Positions 1 through 10,085 are shown, numbered from the stretch's first letter. The stretch is DNA of 64,000 bases from Chaetoderma sp. LZ-2023a (GCA_034401795.1 CM067367.1:30982337-31046336), one strand, 5' to 3'. The notes: generated by a model from the letters alone, not told the origin. A program made the numbers and translations.

Positions 1-172
1 ACTTAAAACTGTATTTTTAGTGGCGGCGGCTTCAGCCAGACGCAGGAGTGAAATTCATGCCTTGTCTGCTGAGCCTGACCGGTATATAGTTACAGGTGAA
101 GGCCTTAAGCTTCTACCAAGATTGAATTTCTTGGCTAAGAATCAATCTTTAAAGTATCCGGGTAAACCTATT

Positions 173-350
173 ATTTCACTTCAAGAGTATACTTACCTCC
201 CTAATACTTTTGATATTGCTAAATATTGGCTTTCACTCAATAAACACTCAGATTTAAACAGTTAGGTGCCCCTACTGGGCAGGGAGTCAGAGCGTAGTCT
301 GGCGGATGCCAGCCCCACCTCCGCGCATGCGCAGACTAGCACTACCTCTT
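173..350 (+). repeat. Left inverted terminal repeat of DIRS copy B
   Basis: About 155 bp (from 189) match the reverse complement of 7013-7180 without visible mismatch. The outermost ~15 bases differ from the right end but reappear, reversed, in the internal complementary region at about 6870. Confidence 0.9.
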
Positions 351-1171
351 TGCTAGATTATTGGCAGAGAGTTCACACATGTCTTTTTGTGCTGAAGCTT
401 TTCTTTATCTTAAACTAGTTTAAGTGGTGTTGTTTGGTGTGATAGTCACTTTTTTGGATGGCGGGATCTATCAATTCGCCAAAGGAGGACTTAGGACCTT
501 TAAATCAGGTGACTTCTAGTAAAATTAGCGAGTTTTCTTCCCGGTGTATTGTGTTTCCGGGACTCGCGTTTACCGTGATAAGCGCCTTAGTTAGTTGGTT
601 TAGGTCAACTCGGTGCTACCTAGGACTAATTTCTCTTTCTGTTTATGTCCACAGGTCTGTATGACGCTAGGTGGTGACATCACAGTTGCAGAGAGTTAGT
701 TTTCTCTCCACCATGGTTCCATTTCCTACTAACACTGTTAGGTTATCTAACCAAATGAAAAATATGTCCAGTGAGTTGGAGGCCTAGTATAAAGGTCTTC
801 TCACTTTGCCCTCTTGATCCAATTCCTTCCCCATGAGGTGGAGAGAGTTAAGAGGCGTGCAGATGGTGGAGTTCTCCGGTTCGTCACGTTGGATGGTTTG
901 TCTATACAAAGTGTCAGGTATCTAGTTATTGATAATGTGGTGATGTTAATTATTGTAAACAAACAAAGGGAGATAATTAACATTTTTGCCAGAAAAGAGT
1001 TATCTATATGTATCTGATGGTTGTGTAGTCAACTTATCCATTCAGCATACAATTCGTCCTTGCACTTGGATGTTTTGTTGGGATCGAATTTTTCCTGTCA
1101 CGGGATTAATGACGTCATAATCAGCCTGGCTATGTGTTTATCAAGCAATTCAAGCGCTATGCTGCTTTCTG

Positions 1172-3334
1172 ATGTATATTGATCTTTATGATCGTTTTTC
1201 CTTCTCTTTGAGTTGGATTGAGTTTCTAAGCTTAACTAGTTGCTCATACTCCTTGTCCTTTGCCCTGTTTCAGGGACCGGGTTGCGCGTCCTGTGGTCGT
1301 TTTCTTATGGATAAGTTCTGGCCGCATCTGTGCTGTCAATGTAGCCCTTGTGGTCCATTTGTTAATTGTGACATATGTAAGCACTGGGGGGGCGAGTTAA
1401 TGTCCGAATTCTTGTGCTGCTTACAGGCGACGGACAAGGTGGTAGAGGAGGAGAAGAAGAAGCGGAAACGAGAGGTTGTAAGTAGGAAGGGTAAGGGGAA
1501 GGTCTCGTCCGCGGTGGATATGGAGGCCTTCCGGACCGAGATGTTGGGAGAGATGAAGAGGACAATAAAGGATTTGGTTCCAGGGTTGCTTCGTGGCATG
1601 CTTCCTGGACCAAATCCTTTACTGTCCTCGTCATCGGCTTCGGAGCAGGTAATCCCCGCCTCTGGATCGATTTTCCTTAGTCCGCTTCCGTTGTTCGACG
1701 ATCCAGAGGTGGCCCCATTAGAGGGGGCGTTCCACGGCCCTGGCAGCAGGCTTATTGCCGCGCCGATAGGGGACCGTGGACGGTTGTCGCTGGAACCCGC
1801 GGGCTGCTTATCAGTCCAGGGGTATCCGCACGCCGCGGTGGCCAGTACCTCCTATGGCACCGTTCCTGGTCAGCCCGGGTTAGCTCTCTTTGCTGACCCG
1901 GGGTCTAATCTTTCTGACCAGGGTAATGAGGATTACCTGCTAGGGTCGCCGTCTGACGACGTGGACATGGATGAAGACGTTTGTGCACCCCTCGCGGGGA
2001 ATACAGGCGCCTTATTCCACGGTTTTACTCACCCTGGAGTAAAGTCCGCGGCTCAGGTGGTGGCCCAGGGCGCTGCTGATGGCCAGCGGTACCGCATACC
2101 TCGGCTTGCCGAGGGTGTTGCTGGTGCTGGCCGGGCCCGTGGTGAGACTATATATACCCCGCGCTCTGCCACGGTGCCTGCTCCTGGTCAAACCAGTGAT
2201 ATTCTCATGCCGGTGCTGTCAGGCCCGCGTGTTTTCCCTGGCTTGCCAGGTGTATCAGCATACCCGCCGTCAAGCTCTACTGCTTGCGCTCAGGAGGAAG
2301 ACGAAGGACCCCGTCTTGTAGAGCGCTCGCAGTTAGCCACGGAGGAGGATTGGTATGACGCTTGCCAGTGGTTGGTGAGCGTTAGGCCTGATCTGCCCGT
2401 GGAGCAGTCGGCTAGCCAGCGTGTTCACACGCCGTGGTTAGCTGGGAAACCGACTGCTAACGCTATGCCTTCTCTGCCGCTGGCGGAGCATGTCGTTGAC
2501 ATGTTCAAGGCGGCGGAGTCGTCCATTAAGTCGAGTGGACGTCTCGCGAAGGCCCCTCGCGAGGTGGCCAGGCGTTGTCGCATCGTGCCCCTGGATTACC
2601 AGCGGTACGGTGTGGTACCCAAGCCCGGCGTGGATGACCGCGCGGCTTTGGGTGAGGATGCGCGGCCAGGCACCCGTTCTGACACGGGTGTCTTGTGCGC
2701 GAACGCGTTGCGTTCGGCGAATACCGCGTTGCGTGATGCGGAGGAGAGTGGGAGGGCTTCGATTGCCGCTCTGTCCCACGTCTCCCAGCTGTTACAGGGG
2801 GTAGTAACGGCATCCGCATCGCGCCAGCCAAGTCCGGTCACTGTCCAGCGAACCATCCAGGATGGTATTAACCTGGCGCTGGACTGTGTGACTCGGGCGG
2901 TGACCAGGAGTGTCAGGGCAAGACGCACGTTTGCCCTGGACAATCTGTGCCCGTCTCAGGACCTGTACAATAGGCTACTGCGTACGCCTATGACGGGCCC
3001 TGGTCTTTTTGGAGGTGAGGGATGTCGCCACCTCCAGGAGACGGTCACCCTGGTGAATAACCAGAGGGCGCTGCGCGAGCAGTTTGATGTGCTGCGTCGT
3101 GCTAACGCTCGCGCCGCGGCCCCGGCGTATCGTCCCCTGCAGGCTCGAGGTGGTGCTGGCCAGGTCAGTGGCCAGCCACCGTCGCAGCGTCGGCCTCGGC
3201 CGCGTGCGATTCGGCCAGCAGCGAGGGGGGCGCAGGTTCCTCAGCCGCCGTCAGCCAGGCAGCCGCCCGCGCACCGAGGTGCGCGCGGGGCGGGGCGGGG
3301 CGCGCGAGGATCTGGGCGTGGTTATCGGTCCTGA
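1172..3334 (+). CDS. DIRS copy B ORF1, Gag-like protein
   Basis: Open frame of up to 720 residues. A likelier first Met is at 1307, just after a pyrimidine-rich stretch ending in CAG at 1273 that could be a splice acceptor. The N-terminus is rich in paired cysteines (CASCGRF, HLCCQCSPC, CDICKHW), followed by a basic stretch (EEEKKKRKREVVSRK), as is usual for DIRS Gag-like proteins. The middle is Pro/Gly/Ser-rich and the C-terminus is Arg/Gly-rich (GARGAGRGARGSGRG), which suggests nucleic-acid binding. It overlaps the start of the RT frame. The coding region is much more GC-rich than the AT-rich flanks. Function is inferred from position and composition; no catalytic motif is present. Confidence 0.78.
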   Translation: MYIDLYDRFSFSLSWIEFLSLTSCSYSLSFALFQGPGCASCGRFLMDKFWPHLCCQCSPCGPFVNCDICKHWGGELMSEFLCCLQATDKVVEEEKKKRKREVVSRKGKGKVSSAVDMEAFRTEMLGEMKRTIKDLVPGLLRGMLPGPNPLLSSSSASEQVIPASGSIFLSPLPLFDDPEVAPLEGAFHGPGSRLIAAPIGDRGRLSLEPAGCLSVQGYPHAAVASTSYGTVPGQPGLALFADPGSNLSDQGNEDYLLGSPSDDVDMDEDVCAPLAGNTGALFHGFTHPGVKSAAQVVAQGAADGQRYRIPRLAEGVAGAGRARGETIYTPRSATVPAPGQTSDILMPVLSGPRVFPGLPGVSAYPPSSSTACAQEEDEGPRLVERSQLATEEDWYDACQWLVSVRPDLPVEQSASQRVHTPWLAGKPTANAMPSLPLAEHVVDMFKAAESSIKSSGRLAKAPREVARRCRIVPLDYQRYGVVPKPGVDDRAALGEDARPGTRSDTGVLCANALRSANTALRDAEESGRASIAALSHVSQLLQGVVTASASRQPSPVTVQRTIQDGINLALDCVTRAVTRSVRARRTFALDNLCPSQDLYNRLLRTPMTGPGLFGGEGCRHLQETVTLVNNQRALREQFDVLRRANARAAAPAYRPLQARGGAGQVSGQPPSQRRPRPRAIRPAARGAQVPQPPSARQPPAHRGARGAGRGARGSGRGYRS

Positions 3335-3371
3335 CAGGACGCTTACCGCGGTAAGAACCACTCCGGTGTGT

Positions 3372-5465
3372 ATGGCGGCGGAGACAGTGCCGCTCTTGCA
3401 TGCCTCGTGTCCACCGCGGTCCCTAGGTGGGCCGGTGGGAGGCCGGCTAGCCGGCCACATGCAAGAGTGGGAACGGTTAACTCAGGACCGTTTAGTCTTG
3501 CGATGGCTTTCCGTCGGGTATCATCCAGAGTGGGTGACAGGCCCGCCGTCGCGACTGTCTCTGGTGCCAATCTGGACTCCCATTCCGAGAGATCCAGAGC
3601 AAAGGTTGTGTATCGAGGAGGAGATATATTCCCTCATACAAAAGGGAGCTATTCAGCCGGCACAAAGGTGTCCGGGCTTCTATTCAACCCTGTTCTTAGT
3701 AACAAAACGCACCGGTGGGTGGAGACCGATTCTCAACCTCAAGCCATTGAACAAGTTCATCGAGACGCCCAGTTTCAAGATGGAAACGGTGCGCTCGGTG
3801 TTGGCGGGGTTGGAGAGGGGGATGTGGACGGCGTCGATAGATTTGAAGGACGCTTATTTCCACATCCCCATCCACGGGAGTTTCTGTCGCTTCCTGAGAT
3901 TTGCATTCCAGGGCAGACAGTGGGAATTCAGGGTGTTGCCCTTCGGAATTTCCACGGCTCCTCGGGTTTTCACCCGTGTGGTTCTTGCGATCACAGCATA
4001 CCTCCGCAGGAGAAGCATAGCAGTCCACACGTACATAGACGACTGGCTGTTGAAAGCGCACACCCGGGAAAGTTTGTCCGCCAATCTGGAGATTGTTTTG
4101 AAAATTCTCACAGACTTGGGCTGGATGATCAATTTCCCAAAATCAGAGCTGACTCCATCCCAGAAGTTTGTTTACCTGGGGATGTTCTTCGATCTAGAGA
4201 CAGGATATGTTTATCCTACTCAGGAGAGAGTTCAAATACTCATCTCGTTGATTCAGTCAGTGTGCGACAGTCGTCATGTCCTGGCACGGGTTTACTTGAG
4301 AATGCTGGGGTTGATGGTTTCGTTGGAACCAGTCATTCCTCAGGCCGCCTTACGCAGGCGGCCGATCCAGTTGTTTCTCATGACACAATGGACCCAGAGT
4401 ACAGGTTCGCTGGACTCGAATGTGTCAGTGTTGGCGCCTCTGATTCACCACCTGCAATGGTGGTTGAATACAGAGAATCTCTTGCCGGGGGTTTTGCTAA
4501 CCCCTCCCCACCCTCAGGTGACTGTGTATACAGATGCATCGATGGAGGGCTGGGGAGCTTGCCTGGAAGAATCCACGATATCAGGGCTTTGGAATCTGGA
4601 ACAGTCACAGGAACATATAAATCTACTGGAGCTAAGAGCAGTAGTCCTGGGCCTGGAACATTTCTTACAGAAAGTTCAGGGCAAGATTGTTCTTATTCGT
4701 TCAGACAACTCAACAGTTGTGACTTACATAAACCGCCAGGGCGGAACGAAGTCGCCCAGTCTCTGTATGATGACATGGAAACTGCTTTGTTGGTGTCTGG
4801 ATCACCAGATTACCTTGAAAGCAGTTCATATTCCGGGAAGGTTAAACCTGCTAGCAGACTCATTGAGCCGAAGGATGAGTGTTTTACCCACGGAATGGCA
4901 ACTAAATCAATGTGTGGCGGATCGTCTGTTCGACCATTGGGGGAAACCCAACATCGATTTGTTCGCAACGAAGAAGAATGCGAAGATGACGACGTACGTC
5001 TCTCCGATTCCGGATCCAAGCGCTTTCGCAACAGATGCGTTAGCTATCAGCTGGGGGAGAATGTATGCATACGCATTCCCTCCAGCAATCCTGATTCCAA
5101 AAATTCTTCAGAAAATCAGACAAGAGGAATGCCAAGTGCTTCTGATCGCCCCGGATTGGCCAAGCCGATCATGGTATACGGATCTGCTGGACCTTCTGGT
5201 CTGCAATCCGGTTCCTCTGCCTCTGATGGACGATATTATCTTCCAGGGCAAGGCCCTTCACAACAATCCGTCAATGTTCAGATTGACTGCGTGGATGTTG
5301 TCAAGGAATCTAGAATTAAGGAGGGCTTTTCTGAGCAAGCAGCCATGTTTATGGCCAAAGCCAGGAGGGGGTCAACCTCCAGAGCATATAATTATAAAAT
5401 CAACAGATTTGCAGAATGGTGCTCAAAAAGATGTATTGATCCAATGGATTCATCTATTCAAGTAG
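3372..5465 (+). CDS. DIRS copy B reverse transcriptase, RNase H and methyltransferase-like protein
   Basis: The frame is open from 3084; the Met at 3372 is a plausible start, giving about 697 residues. RT motifs follow in order: GGWRPILNLKPLNKF, DLKDAYFHIPI, VLPFGISTAPRVF and the catalytic YIDDWLLKAH, then FPKSELTPSQKFVYLG. RNase H follows: VTVYTDASMEGWGA, LLELRAVVLGLEHF, RSDNSTVVTYINRQGG and HIPGRLNLLADSLSR. Downstream, DLFATKKNAKMTTY and the FPPAILIP segment resemble the Dam-like methyltransferase domain known in DIRS elements, with FPP where phage enzymes have NPP. It makes cDNA from the element RNA; the methyltransferase role is unproven. The tyrosine recombinase frame overlaps its 3' end. 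Confidence 0.93.
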   Translation: MAAETVPLLHASCPPRSLGGPVGGRLAGHMQEWERLTQDRLVLRWLSVGYHPEWVTGPPSRLSLVPIWTPIPRDPEQRLCIEEEIYSLIQKGAIQPAQRCPGFYSTLFLVTKRTGGWRPILNLKPLNKFIETPSFKMETVRSVLAGLERGMWTASIDLKDAYFHIPIHGSFCRFLRFAFQGRQWEFRVLPFGISTAPRVFTRVVLAITAYLRRRSIAVHTYIDDWLLKAHTRESLSANLEIVLKILTDLGWMINFPKSELTPSQKFVYLGMFFDLETGYVYPTQERVQILISLIQSVCDSRHVLARVYLRMLGLMVSLEPVIPQAALRRRPIQLFLMTQWTQSTGSLDSNVSVLAPLIHHLQWWLNTENLLPGVLLTPPHPQVTVYTDASMEGWGACLEESTISGLWNLEQSQEHINLLELRAVVLGLEHFLQKVQGKIVLIRSDNSTVVTYINRQGGTKSPSLCMMTWKLLCWCLDHQITLKAVHIPGRLNLLADSLSRRMSVLPTEWQLNQCVADRLFDHWGKPNIDLFATKKNAKMTTYVSPIPDPSAFATDALAISWGRMYAYAFPPAILIPKILQKIRQEECQVLLIAPDWPSRSWYTDLLDLLVCNPVPLPLMDDIIFQGKALHNNPSMFRLTAWMLSRNLELRRAFLSKQPCLWPKPGGGQPPEHIIIKSTDLQNGAQKDVLIQWIHLFK

Positions 5466-6304
5466 TAGCTGATTTCCTCTGTCACCTCTATGATGCCTAT
5501 AGCCTCAAGCCTAACTCTATTGCTGGTTATAAGTCAGCATTAATGTCTGTTATTCCTTGCTTGGCTAAGAGGGGAAGTGATGAAGTAAATACATTGAATG
5601 TATTAATTAAAGGCATGGGCAATCTAAGACCAAGGAATCCACCTGTGATTCCGTCTTGGAGTTTATCGCTAGTGCTTCAAGTACTAGGTGATAAGCCTTT
5701 TGAACCACTTAGTTCCATTTCTATGAAACTATTAACACTGAAGACTGTGTTTTTAATTGCTGCGGCCTCGGCTAGGCGTAGGAGTGAGATTCATGCCTTA
5801 TCAGCCGAGGATGACCGTTTTGTGGTTTCAGGGGAAGGCCTTAAGCTGCTACCTAGGATTAATTTCTTGGCTAAAAATCAGTCGTTGAAATATCCAGGTC
5901 AACCTATTATTTTGCCTGCTTTAACTAGATATGATCCTAATTCTAAAGCATGGTGTCCCGTCCGGGCGCTGCGCCGGTACAAACAACGTACGGCGGCATG
6001 GCGCACCGACCAGTCAGCGTTATGGTTGTCATATATTGAACCCCATGGGAGGGCTTCTAAGGACACCATTTCCAGGTGGATTGTGGAATGCATTCAGTTT
6101 TGCCATAAATCCGCCACCGGGAAGCAGGTTGACGTGGCCAAGGCTCACAGTGTCCGCGGCGTAGTGACATCCACGGCCCTATTTAATGGGGTCCCTGTGG
6201 ATGATATTATGTCGGTGGCTCAGTGGCACTGTGAGTCAAGTTTTACAGCCCATTATCTCCGTGACACCTCTAATCCTCTCGCCTTGTCGGTTTTGAAAAA
6301 ATAA
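5345..6304 (+). CDS. DIRS copy B tyrosine recombinase
   Basis: About 319 residues from the chosen Met (MFMAKARRG); the same frame is open back to 3368 across the RT gene, and that upstream part reads as alternate-frame sequence. An N-terminal SAM-like core-binding region (TSRAYNYKINRFAEWCSKR) is followed by the catalytic domain: ASARRRSEIHAL with the first Arg, KAHSVRGVVTS with His and second Arg, WHCESSFTAHYLRD with the His and nucleophilic Tyr. DIRS elements use this enzyme instead of an integrase to insert a circular DNA intermediate, which fits the missing target duplication. The related copy A recombinase is seen at 1-172 and 7220-7580. Confidence 0.93.
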   Translation: MFMAKARRGSTSRAYNYKINRFAEWCSKRCIDPMDSSIQVVADFLCHLYDAYSLKPNSIAGYKSALMSVIPCLAKRGSDEVNTLNVLIKGMGNLRPRNPPVIPSWSLSLVLQVLGDKPFEPLSSISMKLLTLKTVFLIAAASARRRSEIHALSAEDDRFVVSGEGLKLLPRINFLAKNQSLKYPGQPIILPALTRYDPNSKAWCPVRALRRYKQRTAAWRTDQSALWLSYIEPHGRASKDTISRWIVECIQFCHKSATGKQVDVAKAHSVRGVVTSTALFNGVPVDDIMSVAQWHCESSFTAHYLRDTSNPLALSVLKK

Positions 6305-6852
6305 ATCGGTTTATATTTTTTGAGGTGGTTTCCTCATTACTTATATATATCACAATTAATTTATGGAAACACCCACTTTTTTGGGCCTGCATCAGTCTTT
6401 ACCAATGGGAAGATGATGTCAGCAGCCATTTTCAACAAGGTCAGTCTTGTTCATGTGTTGTCCGTTGTTGATTGTATTGTCACGATTACCCGTTATTAAT
6501 ATGGTGATGGTTTGTGTATTTGTGTGGTTCATTGTTGAGAGTTACGAAAATGGAGCTTTTTCGTCTCTGTCCTGTAGTACATGGCACTTGTACGTAGAGA
6601 GCGTATAGGACATTGAGGTCAGTCGACTCTTCCTCCCAGGAAGGAGGGGGGGGGAGCGCATATGACATTCGGTAATCTCTCATACATCGGTGGTGTTATC
6701 CGATGGTTAGTCAAATCCTGACTGTTTTTTCTTACAGTTTCAGAAGTTTAAGTGCCTTAAACGCAGAAAAGCGTATAGGGATGAGCTGGTCTTTTGACCT
6801 CGCCTCCCTCCCGCCAGATTCACTTTCGAATTCTGGCAATATCAAAAGTATT
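6305..6852 (+). other. DIRS copy B 3' non-coding region
   Basis: No credible gene. It joins the recombinase stop to the internal complementary region. Segments here resemble 7740-8160 of copy A (for example the 'cctcgcctccctcccgcca' stretch near 6800 and its counterpart near 8115), so it belongs to the element. Confidence 0.7.
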
Positions 6853-6950
6853 AGGGAGGTAAGTATACTCTTGAAGTGAAATAAACGAAATCTAGGATTT
6901 CTTTTTTCACGAGAGAGTTGATACTTACCTCCCTAGATACGGACCCGGCC
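6853..6950 (+). repeat. Internal complementary region of DIRS copy B
   Basis: The sequence reads as the reverse complement of the element's left tip (atttcacttcaagag) followed immediately by the reverse complement of its right tip (ctagatttcgttt). This juxtaposition is the DIRS circle-junction template and confirms the element edges near 173 and 7219. Confidence 0.9.
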
Positions 6951-7009
6951 TCTCCACCCCACAGAGGCTCGGTCTTCAGGCTCTTAATAGTTGCATGTGT
7001 GTCAGCCAA

Positions 7010-7219
7010 TAATCTAGTCAGAGGAAGTGCTAGTCTGCGCATGCGCGGAGGTGGGGCTGGCATCCGCCAGACTACGCTCTGACTCCCTGCCCAGTAGGGG
7101 CACCTAACTGTTTAAATCTGAGTGTTTATTGAGTGAAAGCCAATATTTAGCAATATCAAAAGTATTAGGGAGGTAAGTATCAACTCTCTCGTGAAAAAAG
7201 AAATCCTAGATTTCGTTTA
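7010..7219 (-). repeat. Right inverted terminal repeat of DIRS copy B
   Basis: Reverse complement matches 189-350. The last ~47 bases (caactctctcgtgaaaaaag...) are unique to this end and are mirrored in the internal complementary region at 6885-6940. A consensus splice-donor-like AGGTAAGTAT lies at about 7172, pointing out of the element. Confidence 0.9.
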
Positions 7220-7580
7220 TTTTACCTGCCTTAACCAGATATGATCCTGGTGCTAAAGTATGGTGTCCAGTCCGTGCTTTGAATAAGTACAAGAAAAGAA
7301 CTCATATATTGAACCCCATGGTAGGGCGTCAAGAGACACTATTTCCAGATGGATAGTGGAATGTATCCAATTCTGTCATAAGACAGCCACTGGAATCCAG
7401 GTAGATAGAGCCAAGGCTCATAGTGTCCGTGGTGTGGTAACTTCCACGGCATTATTTAATGGTGTTTCTATTGAAGACATTATGTCAGTAGCCCAGTGGC
7501 ACTGTGAGTCAAGTTTTACCGACCATTAGCTTCGTGACACTTCTAACCCACTCGCCGTCTCAGTCCTCAGGAAATAAAAT
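7220..7580 (+). pseudogene. DIRS copy A tyrosine recombinase, 3' part (fossil)
   Basis: Resembles the C-terminal part of the copy B recombinase: the segment from 'cctgccttaaccagatatgatcc' onward, AHSVRGVVTSTALFNGV and the terminal WHCESSF region. It continues the fragment at 1-172 and is separated from it by the inserted copy B. Broken, older copy. Confidence 0.85.
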
Positions 7581-8164
7581 ATTTATGCAGAGGTTTATGT
7601 TTGTAAATAGTTTGCCTCCTCTGCTATTTTCAAATATCACATTTGTTGGTAGGGTATCCCTACTATTAGCTGGTACACTTCTCTTCATCCGGTGGGAGAA
7701 GAGATGAGTGCCGCGTCCAATACATCAGAGGTCAGTAGTTATGACCATTTTTTGATTTTCTGTCTTGGTGATGGTGTCATTTTATTTTTTAATATGGTGA
7801 TGGTTAATGTCTCTTAATTGTGGTGTTTCAGAGAATTTTTGAAATAGAAGCAATTCTTCTTTTTCCAATGTCTAGTAATACTTTCATTAAGTATTAGAGA
7901 ACGTGCTAGTCATTTAAAGCAGCGTTTTTCCTAAACCTTCCTCAGAAAGAGGGTGGGAAAGCGCATTTGCCTTTTGATCAATCTCTCTTCATCGGTCGAT
8001 TATCCGATGCAAAATTCTATTCCTGGTTGTGGTTTCAGTCACAATTTCAGATGTTTTAAATCTCTTGAGAATTCAAAGAGCCTAGCCTCTTCGAGGGTGT
8101 GCGGGTTTTCAGGACCTTGCCTCCCTCCCACCAAAATTTACTTTCAAATTCTGGTTTTTATCAA

Positions 8165-8548
8165 GAGTGTTAGGGAGGTAAGTATGTTCTCATGATGTGA
8201 AATAAGTAAATTTGGCAAATTTCTTTTTCACGAGTGAGATGACATACTTACCTCCCTAATGGGATCCCGGCCTCACCACCACACGGAGGCCTGGTCCTTT
8301 GGCTATTGAATAGTTGCTTCTATGTCAGCCAATATTTAGTAACAGAAGTACCGGTGTGCGCATGCGCAGAGGGTGGTGTTTGTCATGTGCATGACTGTGT
8401 ACTTCCACCTGCCCATTAGGGGCACCTAACTTTTTATAATTCTGAATATTATTGAAATTAAAGCCGATATATTAGTATATCAAGAGTGTTAGGGAGGTAA
8501 GTATGTCATCTCACTCGTGAAAAAGAAATTTGCCAAATTTACTTATTT
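8165..8548 (+). repeat. DIRS copy A internal complementary region and right inverted repeat
   Basis: Same architecture as 6853-7219: AGGTAAGTATG, then a segment whose two halves mirror the element tips (gatgtgaaat / aagtaaatttggcaaattt), then the right repeat ending ttgccaaatttacttattt. Sequence is diverged from copy B, so these are two subfamilies or an older insertion. Confidence 0.85.
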
Positions 8549-8552
8549 CAGG

Positions 8553-8662
8553 CCAAGAGAAGACTATTTATGAAAATGTATCACTGGAATGCCTGGCTCG
8601 ATGCTCGAGCCAGGTATTCCAGTGATACATTTTCAAAAATATTCTTCTCTTGGCCTGCAAAT
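8553..8662. mobile_element. MITE, GGCTCG-palindrome family (copy 1)
   Basis: Near-perfect foldback: ggccaagagaagact ... tcactggaatgcctggctcg / cgagccaggtattccagtga ... tcttctcttggcctgc. The left end abuts DIRS copy A. The same core recurs at least eight more times in the window. Confidence 0.85.
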
Positions 8663-9209
8663 GGACATTTCTAAACACCATTGCAGCTTTCATCATTGAT
8701 ATACCTTTGTTGTTATATCAGTGTAATTTGTAACCAGGCCGATTAATCGAGTAATCACGATTATTCTTAAATAATCTATCGCGATCACTCAAAGTAATAA
8801 TCGCACAAGCCTACTTTATACATATGGTGGAATCGATTTATATACTTGGAATCCTGAATTCCCAGAATAGCAATAAGGTCACTATGCACGTTAGCTCTTG
8901 AATACTTTGAAACTAATTCGACTGAGTGCTGTTGCTGCTTATGTATTTTGCCTATGGCAGCCACAGTGCGTATTCAAACTATTGAACAGAATGTTTTAAA
9001 AATTTATCAAGTACAAGCAATTCGTACACTTCATGAGAGAGTTATAATACATTAATATGATTGTGACATTAGCCTATATATATATATATATATATATGAC
9101 ATAGTTAATTGTGACGTCATATTCTTGAGCGACAAATCGGGTCCATCTATTGTGCACTATGTATAAGTTTAATCCACTTCTGCATGCTGTACCTGCCCAC
9201 ATAATTTTT
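8663..9209. repeat. Central-palindrome repeat copy (degraded) with (TA)n tract
   Basis: From about 8825 the order matches the family seen at 12915-13265: a region like 'cctgaattcccagaa', then 'ttgaatactttgaaactaatt' with gtgctgttgctgc and the mirrored half to about 8995. A (TA)n run lies at about 9074-9098. No gene seen. Confidence 0.6.
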
Positions 9210-9495
9210 CTGTAACCCTATGATGGTCAAGGCAGGTAAAAATCGCGACTGCAGTGGTCTTGTGAAATGTCCATTTGCAGACCAAGGAAAGATTATCTTT
9301 CAAAATTTGCAATACAAATGATTGGCTTGGTAATCGTAAATTTAGAAAAATGTCATTCTCTTGGCCCATTCTCTTGGTCATTCTGCAGGCCAATGAAGAC
9401 TATTTTTTACATATGTATCACTGGAATGCTTGATGCTCTCTAAAGTCATTCCGGTGATACATTTTCAAAGTCTTCTCTTGGCCTACAAATGAACA
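9210..9495. mobile_element. MITE, GGCTCG family (two adjoining degraded copies)
   Basis: Contains 'atgtccatttgcagaccaag' near 9268 and a second foldback around 9410-9470 (tcactggaatgc ... cattccggtgatac) flanked by 'ggccaatgaagac' and 'tcttctcttggcct'. Confidence 0.7.
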
Positions 9496-9699
9496 TACAA
9501 TGGTGAGCAAAATGTCTTTTGACTGCATTAAATATTAGTTAAAAAGTGAAATATTTTATGCATTTGAAATTACGCATGATTAATCGATTATTTAGTTTTT
9601 AATTATAGAATTTCAAGATTTAAAAAATAATCACGTTTTTTTTATTAAGTCAGGTAATCGCGCAAGCCTAATTGAATCTGCTCTATGGAATATGTTACA

Positions 9700-10085
9700 G
9701 TCTGGAGTATATAGTGGGGCCGGAGCTCACGTACTGTTGAATATTTTGATGATAATGGACCGTTCCGTTTTTAGCCATGCCCCGCTCATCTCTAGCTAAG
9801 CTCCACCCACATCTCACTGGTGTTGGGATCGATCAATCTTTGAATACCCTGACTATCAATTTCCAAAATAAGTACATGGGTAAGCTGTTGAACATTTTGT
9901 AACTAATTTGACTGGGTGCTGTTGCTGCCTAATTCATACAATGTGTCAGACTATTTGAGATTTGATGACGGTCTATATGGAACCCTTTGTGATGTAATGA
10001 TTGTGATGTCATCATACATGAGCTGAGCTGATTATGACATCATACGAGGTCAAATGATGGATGGATACTCTGGAAAGGTGAATTG
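9700..10085 (+). repeat. Central-palindrome repeat copy
   Basis: Shows the family order: 'agctaagctccaccca', 'gttgggatcgatc', 'aatttcc', then 'aagctgttgaacattttgta' with 'gactgggtgctgttgctgcc', and the tail 'gatgtcatca...gatggatgga'. Only the left half of the palindrome is kept. Confidence 0.7.

Larger units (their letters stand above)
173..7219 (+). mobile_element. DIRS-family retrotransposon (copy B), looks whole
   Basis: The element has the full DIRS plan: inverted terminal repeats, three long open frames (Gag-like, RT-RNase H-methyltransferase, tyrosine recombinase) and an internal complementary region. The internal region pairs with the outermost bases of both ends joined together. Left and right inverted repeats appear identical over about 155 bp, which points to a young insertion. 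No target duplication is expected for a recombinase-driven element and none is seen; TTATTT at the junction makes the exact edges uncertain by about six bases. It sits in the recombinase gene of an older DIRS copy. I see no obvious break in its three frames. Confidence 0.92.
1..8548 (+). mobile_element. Older DIRS-family retrotransposon (copy A), 3' portion, interrupted by a second DIRS copy
   Basis: Bases 1-172 and 7220-7580 are two parts of one tyrosine recombinase gene that resemble adjacent stretches of the recombinase of the inner copy (5740-6300). Everything between them is the younger element. Downstream, 8165-8548 holds this copy's own internal complementary region and right inverted repeat, built like those of the inner copy but clearly diverged in sequence. 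The 5' part lies outside the window. It ends near 8548 directly against a GGCTCG-type MITE, so it probably landed in that repeat. It is broken by the nested insertion plus a few smaller lesions and is the older of the two copies. Confidence 0.88.

Noticed and set aside
2438-2943. Several open frames on both strands inside DIRS ORF1
   Set aside because: GC-rich coding sequence gives shadow frames; none has its own motif.
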